From NCBI GenBank assembly GCA_905221605.1, contig CAJNDS010000624.1:867001-924251 (forward strand): DNA of 57,251 bases, in the 5' to 3' direction. Under the pieces are notes generated by a model that was not told where the DNA came from, made no database searches, and worked only from the letters and a program-made list of their open reading frames with translations. The position numbers and the translations under genes were made by a program. Shown piece after piece: positions 24,801 to 36,000 of this stretch (the first letter of the stretch is position 1; each line of letters opens with the position of its first letter). The DNA is from Symbiodinium natans (lineage: Eukaryota; Sar; Dinophyceae; Suessiales; Symbiodiniaceae).

Positions 24801-26986
24801 GGGGGTGTCGGCGTTTTTGCCTGGCTTTTTGTTAAAAGGACTTTCTCACGGCGTTGGGGCGCGCAGCGTTCTCAACAACATGTACGTCTCTGGAAAAGCT
24901 ATTTTCTAAACAAAAGCGTTGCCTGTGGCATATTTCGGAAACGCCGCTTTCTTGAAAAACAAAGTGACTTTTCTCACGGTGTGGGGGCACACGACGTCTT
25001 AGAAAAGCCACTTTTCTCGAAAAACCACTTTTCTGCGAAAAGAGACTTTTCTCGCGACGTTGGCCCGCGGTCAGCATCTGTGAAAAGCCAAAGCAACTTT
25101 TTGCGAAAAGTGACTTTTCTCGCGACGTTGGCGCGAGCAGCATCCGCGAAAAGCCACTTTGCCAGAAAAAACGCTTCTCTCGAAAAGCCACTTTCTGCGA
25201 AAAACAGCTTTTCTAGGCGATTTTCCCGCCTAACCTGGAAGGCGCACCGCGTGACAGCCTAGCTCAATCGCCCTTCTGACCAACATGGCTTTTCGATGGA
25301 AGTGGTTTTTCTCGAAGAGTGCCTTTTCGAGAAAGGGTGGCTTTTCGGGAAAAAATGCTTTTCAGGAAGAGTAGCTTCTCGAGAACATGCAACACATTTG
25401 CATTAAGTGACACGGCGCCAACCACTAAAGCAACCAACAGAACATCTTGTGTGTTGCCGCCAGGATTTGAGGGATCTAGTGAGTTTAGGTTTTATGGCTC
25501 AGGACCTAGAGTTGTGATTTCAGAAGGTTCCAGATCTAACCTCCCACATGGTAAGTGAGCACGTGAAAGAAGTACGAAGGGTGAACCTAGAGCACACCTT
25601 GCCTGTCCAGAACGTTCTATATCTCCGTCAAAGATGTGCTATGCGTGCAAAAGCCCCAACCCTCTAAACCTTAAGCCCAAACCCTGAACCCTAACTAAAC
25701 CAAACCCTAAACCCAAATCCCAGCGAGCCCCACAAGGAAGTGCTGCGTATGGCTATCGTGCAGCTGTCCACGACAGCGAGAGAAGTGGCTACGCAAACCA
25801 AATCCATACGCAACGCAAAGAGACACAAAACTTCTGGCAGACCCTGCCTCTTCCAGCTTTCAATAATACTACCTGCTCAAGCAACTTACTTCCACAACCC
25901 AGTAAGAAGAATATATTCGCAAAACAAGTTATGGCTCATCACGAAAAAGGTAACCGTCACGGAAGGTAGCTTTTCAAAAAGCCCTGTTCACAGCGGCGTG
26001 ACAAAGATCAACCTTCGCGAAACCCGTCTTTTCGCAACAAGTGGCCTTTCGAGAAAAGTGGTATTTCCGGGACGCCGCGCCCGCAACACCTAAAGAAAAG
26101 TCACTGTTCGAGAAAGTGGCTTTTCGAGAAAAGGGGGCTTTTCAGGAACGCTGCGCGCGCCAACGTCGCGAGAAATGTAACTTTTCGCAAAAAGTGGGTT
26201 TTTGAGAAAAGTCGTTTTTCGAGAAAAGTGGCTTTTCCGGAAAAGACACCCCACGCGCCAGCACAGCGATTGAGGTCTTAGGTGGCGGTAGGTGGCGAGC
26301 ATTGAGAGATCGATTGGTGTTCGCGCGCTTAGCACGGGCATCCAGTCCATACACGCGCCCGAGGACTCGGCGTATTGCATTGCATTAGGAGCATCGCGCC
26401 GTAACAACGCTTTGCAAGCCACAGTGAAGCGAGTGTGGTATCACTTGGAGGCTTGTTCAGTTCACGGGCGTGTCTTGCGCACCAGGTTTCAGCTTCTTCC
26501 CCTCACAGTGAAATTGGGACCATGAGTCATTGGCAGGAACTCAGTTCGCAAAGTGCCATGTTATGCTGCCGCTGGCTGGGCTGACAACGCGGCAGCTGGA
26601 CCTGTCCCGGCCTGTGTTCAGGGAGCTGAACTCGTTGAAGAGGTGTAGTCCTAGCTTCGCTGTTGGGGATTATTGCCCGTGGTATGGCATGCGGCATCTG
26701 TGTGGGCCATCTTCGATCGTCGATGCTGTTGAAGAACCACCCGTTCTATCCGAACGCTTCAACTCCTGTAGAGCAAACTTGCGGTATCCTAGACCATCCT
26801 GTAGACCCGTCACTCCTTCCTAGTAGCAGTTCTGTTCTGGGGAAGGCATCCTGGGGTTACTTCGCAGCCGGGAAAGCACCGCATGACATGCAGCCTGACA
26901 TGAACACGAGAAGTGGTGCACACCACCTGGGCGGGTGGCAAGAAAGCACAAAAAGCAGCAAAAAAACAAAATGCACATAAATCAGA

Positions 26987-27021
<35 letters not shown>

Positions 27022-30000
27022 AACTGTGTCTTGTGCTTCAAAAAAATGGGCATACATGTAAGCAACGACGACTACACAGACCACAACCTGCCGGGAGCAT
27101 CACAAGGCTTAAGTTGGCAATTTCCCTCAAGCCTTGGCTAACTTGCAAGAACTGCCCGCAAGCCGCAGTACTGTAGCCGTCCTAGCGATGGCATGCCGGT
27201 CGACCCGTGCGCTGGCTGCCAAGGATGCCTCCAGCGAGGAGGCCCGCAAAGCTCGCAGAAGCAGGGGTCCGCTGCTGCGGGCTGTCAGCCAACACGGGTC
27301 AGGCTTAGTCTGAGCTGTGATGGGGAAGTTTCCATTTTTCCAAACTTAGGGTCTCCATCGGCACGTGTTTGGCCTTGAGGACTTTGTGTATCTTCGTCGA
27401 TCGTGTTCATTGACCAATTTGATGGTTGGATGGCGATCAAATCAATCCGGTCGGCGTCACCAGCAAACAACAGGTAGCTGAATCAGCAAGGGCAGAAACA
27501 TTATGAGGTTGCATCTGCCTTCCGCCTGACCTTCACGAACCTACCGCGCAAGATCCTTTCGGACACTTGCATGCAGCCGCTGCATGCAGCATAGCGTGCC
27601 GCGAGCCGAATGGTAAGCCTGGTAATTTTTACGCAAACCACGGCGGTTGCAAAAAGGCAATTGTGAAACTCGGTTAGAGTCGCACGCCTTGCCTTCCGGC
27701 AAGCATCAAGCGCGTGTGGTCGTGGTCGATGCGCGCGTGCAGAATCCAGCGTCCTAGGCGGCGTGCACTTCCAACTCATTACGGGCACTGGCACGAGCAC
27801 ACAACAAGTGGCTGGCAACTCAAGGACCGAAGGCTTTTTTTATGCCAGCATTGGTGTCCTGCGCTTGCTGAACAACGCTGAAAAGAAACGGACCTCGTCT
27901 TGGGTGTGACTTCACCATTCACGGCACATGCAGTTTGTTTCTGTGCACAGACATGCCGGCACGCATTCCATTTTGGCCTTCAGTCTTTGGTCACCGTGCT
28001 TGCACTTAAAAAGAACTACACGTGCTTATCAACAACCAAAGGTCTGGGGCATCCCCGACATTCCCCGCCATCATTCTAGGCCGGCCCATCAGACCAGCAC
28101 CCCTTGACAAAGACAGCTGGAGGAAATGGTTGAGTTTGCAGACGGCTCTGACACCGAATCTTGGGGAATGATTGGATGATTCCTTCCATTTCTTTCAGAG
28201 TGTAGATGAGGCTTGCAAGGGCGGACTTTGTGCATATTGCTTCCGAATTGGATGTATCATTCGGCCTGGGCTGAAAAAGAAACTGCTCTTAATGAAGTAA
28301 TGAGAACTTTGGTGTCAATACCAGACTCTAAGAGTGGGAAGATGACCATCAGACAAGTTGTCGTGTGGCGCAGCCGCCGGTCTCACAAAGTTGGCAATTT
28401 GTGTTCCAGGACTTGGATTGCTGGGTGTGATTTGTCCGGTTTTGTGGCTTGCTCTGTTGGATTCCGTGCAAGAAGATGCTTATATTTGGGATTTCGGTGG
28501 GGGAATCGCATGCGTGCATACCGAGCCTTCATCCCAGGATGATGAGTCTCCACTTGCAAACTTCGTTCTCGGGCACGTCGGGGCGGCGAGCCCAGGCAAA
28601 AGCTTCTTTTTTCACTAGCCTCAATCTGCATGATGCACGCTGAGCACAGCGCAGACGCGTTATCCCCAACCCCCCTTGTGAGGTTGGTCTTAGATTTTTT
28701 ATTTATACTAAACGCTTCTCCACGCCCGGTCTACACCTCGCCCATCACTCGTATCCCACCCCAAAGTCTCGAGCCCCTGGAGTTCCCAAAGTGTCCCTGG
28801 AGTGGATCCCCAGAGCGTTGCTGAAGTGCCCAACCCCAGCTGAACCCAGTATCTCCTCAGAGAATCCCTGGAATCCTTTGGAGTGCCCAATGTTGCCCAG
28901 AGTATCCCCACAGAGTCTCCGAGACCCAGGCCTGGAGAGTCCCTGGAGTGCCCCCCACTGTCCCCAGAGTGAACCTCACCCAAATTCAGAGTAGACAGTA
29001 CGGGTGGGGAAGAGAGGGCGCAGAGGGTAGCTTAAAGACACTTCCACTTCAGGTGGTAGGACTGTCCCCATACAGTCCCTGGACCCCCAGATTGTCCTTG
29101 GAGAGCAAGCTTCATTCGAAGTGCATGCATCCTGTGCATTGAGTTGAGGGGGTGTGATCGTTAGACAGCATTTACAGCTGTCCAAGCCCTTGGCACTCGA
29201 AAGGCAGCTGCTATAAAAACTGTGAGTGGCCTCGGTTTGAACGGCCCTTGAACAAGTAAGTAGTGCTCAGGACTTGCTGGAGAACAGAATGCCTCATACC
29301 ACACTAAACTGCCCACCTGCAGAGTATCCCAGGAGTGCCCGACCCCAACCGCGCGCCCAGAGTCCCTGGCGCAGTATCCCCCAGAAAGTATTTTCAGAGA
29401 ATGCCTGGAGCCCCGAGTGTTTCCAGAGAGTCCCTCAACTCAGAGTATTTTGAGAGCCTGGAGTGCCCAGCCCCAAGATGCTCACAGAGAGTTTTTGGAT
29501 TGCCCAAAGAGTAGCCCTAGAGTGTCACAAATTCCCTGCCCAGAGAATAGAGTGTCCCTGGCGAATCCCTGGAGTGCCCAACCCCAGAGTATCCTTATAC
29601 AGAGTTTCTAGAGTGCCCCTGGACCCAACAGAGTGAGCTCAAAACATCCGTGCTTGCATGCTGGGGATTTTCGAAGTAAAAAACTTCAAAAAAAGTGATT
29701 TGCCGAACTTTCCAGTTGGGCAGGCAATTCTGTTCAACATGTGGGTGACTGCTGGTTTGGGCACTTGGAGTAAAGTACCCTGAAAGAAGACTTAAAGCAG
29801 AAGGCCGGACATTCACCAAGCGCTAAACAACACAACTCCTAACCTCACACAAAGTAAGGGGGTCAACCTTTCAGTCGAAAGTCGATTCATGGGGGAAAAA
29901 CAGAGAAAGATGGCCTGGGAAACCCTGAAACATCCCATCGCCTGAAATTTGTCCACAGACTCCGTGGCCAAAGAAAGGAATGTGCTGCTCGCCGTCGGCT

Positions 30001-33000
30001 TCGTCATTGTGGGCGTTACGGTGCTCATTTTTGAAGGCCACGGCTCTTCAAGAGGAGACCTGTGATGCTGTGTTTATAGGATCCGGGAAGACTCCTCGGC
30101 GAACGTATAAACAGCTTTATTCACATACCCCAGAGGCCTTCATCCCTACTCGGCCTTCTACCTGGTTGTGCAGGCCCCGGACGATGGATGATAGGGCCTA
30201 TGTCGGCATGTTGGGCTTGAGACTCGATTTCTGAAGCGGGCGTCAAACTGCCTGAGGCCTCAACTAAGTACACTGTCAGGGGTTCACTGGTAAAGCTTCT
30301 ATAGCCAGGGTCAAGATGAGTTCGGGAAGGTATTCCGTTAAATGGCTTTAGACTGCCGCGAGGTGATAACGACAATTGGTTATGGCGACGTAACCTTGAG
30401 CGAGCCAAGGTGGGCCAGCTTTGTGAGGCATCTCTTTGATGTTTTTGGCACCTGACATGAAGGACAGTGTTTGAACAGTTCCGCATGTTCCGGAGGCTTG
30501 GGGCTGGGGTGATCGATTATATGGCATGTGTTTCGTAGGGTTACGCCCCTGCAGGCAGAAGCTCTTCATGATTTTCTATGTGACGTTGGGTACCGTGCTT
30601 GTTGCGAGACTCAGGTGCAACTGGTTGCATGAGCCACGTCTAGTATGGCATCAGGCAAACGCACCACGCCCTTCTGCAGCTTCATGTCTTTACCGTCCCA
30701 AGACGCGCGGTGCGATGTCATGACTCCTGAGTTTATCTGTAAAGATCGCTTCACCGTGGCTATTGCTTCTTAGGAAGGTGTTGAACGACCTCCTCAACTC
30801 CGCGATGTTACGGGCGGAGGGGGCCTCAAAGATGCTGCGAGGGTGAGAGAAACTCTGCAATCATCCCTAAAGCCCTCAAAAAGGTCTCCAGTTCCCAAGA
30901 TTCAGAGATCCTGTAAGCTATGTCAGTCTTGGGTTACCGTGCCTGCGCTACCAGACTTTCGCAAGACCTGTGGGTAAGGAGCAGCAGGTCACCAACAGTC
31001 TGCGGGCCGTAGTCTCCCACTCCTCCAGCTCTGGTAGCAGGCCACTGTTCCTTGTTTCTTGGTGATTTGCGTGGGTGTGCGTGGGCGGGCGAGCTTGCGT
31101 TTGTGCGTTGGAACACTGCCGTACGTGCGATAAAGAGAGGGTGCTGCATCAACCTCTCACCTTCCCCAAGGAAGCTGTGGTAATCTCTCAGAAGCACCCT
31201 TATGAAGAACCCATTAATGCTGGACAGAGGATTTCTGAATCAATATACTCTGGCTTGCCAAGCTCACAAGCTCCAGACCATCCTTATCATGGGAGGTTGT
31301 GGTGGAAGTTTACCTCGGCGCTTGGGCTCGTGTTTCTGGGCGGCTGGTTTAGATGGCGCTTGAGTCATGGCCCCGGTGCCGTGGTCCAGAATATAGAAGC
31401 GGTACCTACACGCAAAGGAGCAACGCATGCACCTTTAAGACCTCTTGTTGATCTTCGTGGTTAGTTAAACGTCAAACAAGCGATGCCTACTCTTAGCCAC
31501 ATCGGTCTTGAGTGCGCACCTGCAAGGCAGCAGCACGGCATTGGGATTGGTCGAGTATGCTCTGTTGAAGCATGATTGCAGAGAGCCCGAGGCTCTGCCT
31601 GCTCGTTGTGTGGGTGTGCTTCTTTGCGCTCCACGAGAGCTGCTCATGCTCTTTCGGGCGCCTCCTCACAAAAAATGTGTTTTGCTTGAGTTGGAGGCCT
31701 TTCTCTCCCTTCGCTTGTGACATTAGAGGTTTAGCAGCTTAGCACGGGTGCTTGGGCACTTCGGATACAGATCAGGACATGTAGCGACAAACATCATCAT
31801 CATCATCATCATCATCACCATCATCACCGACACAGGTTTTGAGTGTAGAAGCACTCAGTGCGTCATCACGAAGCTCACAGTAGCAACTCAGCCGCCCTTG
31901 CATTCAGACAGACCTAGCACATTCGGCATTGGAGGCGTTTCTGCTATCCTAAAAGTAGCTCGCTTTTTTGTCTGATGGATCTCCGACGTCCCAACGCATC
32001 GATGAGCAGGATGACTCGCATAGAGGGCTGCGACGATGTTCGATGTCGTGAGACGGGTGGAAAGAGACTCGGCCAAATACTGCAAAAAAACATGGCTTCA
32101 TGGAGCAGAGTCGTGCAAAAGATACGTGGATGGTAGACTCAAAACATCCAACGCGAGGACCCTGGACTGGCTGAGTGCCGTGTATTTTGGCGTTGTCACC
32201 TTCTCCACAGCGGCCCGGGCATCACTTCCAGGGTGCATCAGTCTGTCGCTGTGGGGGTTAAGATATTCTTTTCAATCGTGCCCCGTTGCGCCTGTTAACC
32301 TTTTAACCTGCTAGTGCCATGCTTATGTCAACCTCTTGCTTGACCCCACAGACTCCGCAGGCTTTTTGCCAAACATGTCAAATCCCGTCCCGAAATCCCT
32401 AGTCCACATCCTTGCGCCCGAGCAGCTAAGGTGGGCTTCGGCGACTACAGCCCGCAATCGCAGTTGGGACGAGCCCTGGGGCCATTTTGCATGATGGCAG
32501 GCACAACGAGCGACACCCAAAGACAAGCAATTTGAAGGTCGGTGTTGTTTTGACATTGTATGCGGCCGCGCGTCTGGCGGATGGTCCCGGAGCATGCGTC
32601 ACAGCTTCACGCATTGAAGGCTTCAGCGTGCTGGGGTGGCATGTTGTGCGTTCAAGGGTATTGACGTGAGTATGCGTGAGGGAAAGGAGTAGGAAAGAGC
32701 TCGAGACGTAGGAAGACGTGCACAGTCTCAAATCCAATAAGAGGGGAAGCAAAGGAGTGCGAGGCACGACAGCCTACTCGAACCGAACCGGTGGACAGAT
32801 TGCCCGCAGGCGTCCTGTCCTACACGAACTTGATCCGTAGAATGTCCGACATCATCCGGGCTCGCGAGGAGACAACAGCCCTTGAGATCCAGACCATTGT
32901 GTGGGTTCTTTGAGGTTGTTTGGGGTCGTTGGATTCTACAAATCTTGAGGATTGGCAAAGCTGTGTTTTGGGGACTAGGTGCCAAGGTTTACGAAAAAAA

Positions 33001-36000
33001 AGGAGTGGGTCAGCATGTTCGCTTGCCCTACCCCCTCTGGGATGGCCCGTGTCACCTGGAGAAGGTTTCTCCGCCCAGGAAAAGATACAGGCCACAAAGC
33101 TCCGGGCTTGGAGCCTTGAGGGCAGACACAATCTCAGGTTCGGAAGTTGCATTATCCAAGACCATTCCAACTCCACTGCAGCAACAATGGCTAAACTACT
33201 TTGAAATCCCTGGGTCTTGCTTCGAGCCATTGAAGCACATCGCCACAGGAAGTGTACAAGGAGAAGCGGCGCTGCACACCTGACGTGTTCCGGCCCCTTG
33301 CCAACTTCTGGGATCTAGGTAGGTAGGGTAGAGATGGGTAGAGGACCTTGACCTGCAGGAGCTGTTTCGAAGCTCTTTCCATTTCCCTCTCTGTGCAGGC
33401 TGATCGACACCAGTGGGAATGGCATCATCGACCGGAATGAGCTGCTTGGGCTGCCCAGAGACTATGTGACTAAGTGCAGTGCAGAGACGGAATTTGCCGA
33501 CGATGTTGAAGCGTGGGTTTTCAAAGGCTTTCCGCGAGGGGGCTTCCTTGTTGAAGTTCAAGAGAGGCTATAGAGGCTCCGTTTTGCTGCGGCGCTCCGA
33601 GCCTAAGGTTTCGAGTGTACATGCTGCTGAGAAAGAACCAGGCGGGCTTTGCAGCTATGAACATCTATGAGTCGAAGTGGCTGGAGATTTTGTGTTGCTG
33701 GCAGTTTCCAGGTTGGACATCTCAACCCTATGAACCTCCACATGTAGACAAAGGTAAAGAATGCAGCCCAGGTGTCGCCTGAAGCACTGGCCACCGAGCT
33801 GAGAGGATGGGTTGCAGAAGGCTTTCCCAAGGTTTGCTGCGATAACGAGGATGCAGGGCCGATCGTATACTGCACTCGTGGGGCTGTAGGGTCTAGAATT
33901 TTGTGGTGGCACCGAGTCCCAAGGCGGCCATCGACAAAGTCTTCGATGCCATTGACCTGGACAAAAGCCGGGCCATACGGATCGGGAGGAAGCAAGCGTG
34001 ACGTGCTCAACTTGCATGGGCACCGAAATGTTTCAAGATCTTTTCGGTCATATTGAATCTCGATCCAGGTTTAGATGTGGGCTTGTGGGTTTCGGCTTTC
34101 CATGGTGTTCTTTTTTCTCGCGTGCAGACTCCTTGTGCCACGTTATGTTAACTTTAACGTAGGTCGGGTTGAATCATGTGCCCGCAGCATCTGGTCAGGT
34201 GGCGGCGTGACGTTTGATGAGATCAATGGAGTTATGCTTGGGTGAGGTTCCTCCAACACGCATCTCAGGGCTTAGCAGCTCAGCATGCAATTGCACCATG
34301 TGTTAAAACCTGTCCGCGCCTTGCAAGTCTAAGCCCTGAGGGAGCTGTGAAGTAGATGCTGAAGTTTGAACTTTTGTTTCACATCCTGCATCTGTTAATG
34401 ATTGCTTGGCTCACTCGAGCACAAGCCCCTTCCAATTTTGCCAGAGCAGTATCTGAGGATCGCGAATGGTCTTGTGTATACCTACCGTGGAAAATCCAAG
34501 TAAATTGCGCAGATGCCCTATGGTCCGGGTTTCTATTCTGTCCAGTTTATCCTGGAAGTTCCTGCACTTGGGCGGGTGGTCTCGCAGCATCTCTGGCGAG
34601 CACGAGCTTCGATCGATGCTCCGCGATTGAGGTCGAGCCTTGTGTACTATCGCTTTCCCTACTGAAACGCCGGCCATTGCTGCTGCAACCAAAAAAAAGC
34701 GGGCGGATGTGGAGGGGCGATTTCTCTGCTGCTGCCTCAGAGAGGAGCTGCTTCCCCTTTGGTGCGACACGGCCTTCGAGCTGCCCTTGGCGAAGAGCGC
34801 ACTTGGGGAGGCCGCTGTGCCTCTGATGGCTCAAATATCTTCGAAACAGCACATTAGAGGCGGATCCATTGCTGCAAGATGGGCATGTGTGTTCTATTTG
34901 AGGACTGCTAGAGGTGTCACAACGCAGAGGCCGAGCCTCGAAAACTTCGGCTGTTACACATCTGATCGTCGCTGCGCCTCATCTTCCCCCCCGAACCCTA
35001 GATCTCGCGAAAACGAGCACAACCTCAAGCCATGAACAGGCCATCAGCCACGAGGCAGTCGTGCAGCTTCTCACGGCTTCATGGCAGCAACAGAGACTAA
35101 CACACCAATTTCATCACGAATCATGGTCCGACAGAACAGGTCTGGAATCGCCCATGCAGAGCTTCCAGATCGGGCGTCGCAAAAACGTCTTTCTCAACCA
35201 AAGCACGGGGATGATCAACCCTTGGGTTGAGGTGAAGGAAAGATGCAGAGAGTGCTTGCAACAATGGCCTTTCAGTTTGCTTGAGGGCCGGGCCCAGAGC
35301 CAAGGACACAGTGGTAGCTCAGAGTTGCTCTGTTGGCATCGGTGGCGGCCGCTTCCGCGTCGGTCGCGCCGGGACCCGCTGCCTGAAGATCTGAGGTAGA
35401 ACTAGCGTAGATCTACCAGGTCCACGGCCCATTAAACGCCACGGTAGAGCCCCTCGTTTTTTTCTAGTTGCTTTTGCTCTTTTCAGGGTTCAAGGTTGAA
35501 AAGCGCTTGTGTGGGGGGTTGTGTCCAAACTACCTCTGGCAGAGCACATTGTCAGACCATAGAACGGAGTCTTTGCAGGAAGTCCTTCACGTTCGCATGT
35601 GGAATGAATGCTGATAGCTGATAGCTGATAGCTGCTGACACACCAAACAAAAAAGTGCCGCAGAATGAACAAAAGAGCAAAACGACACCGTAAATATTTT
35701 GGGCGCGTTCACAAGCACAAACGCTTGTGACAGCCCGTCTCGTGCCAGAAACGTCATACATCCTCGTGCAGAATCTTGTACGAAGAGGCACAGGCCCTTT
35801 AAGCACCAGTGTTTTTTGGCAGGTTCACAAAAAGGCATGAACACATGTGACAGCACGCCGTTGTTCCAGAAGCATCATACATCCTCATGCAGGCAGGGCA
35901 AGGGTTTAAACAGGGGAAAGCTAGTTGAGAAGTGGGTTGAGGGATCAACAAACGGCGTCACAGGACAGGGGGTGAACAAAAGCAAGTTCTTGCACCCATG

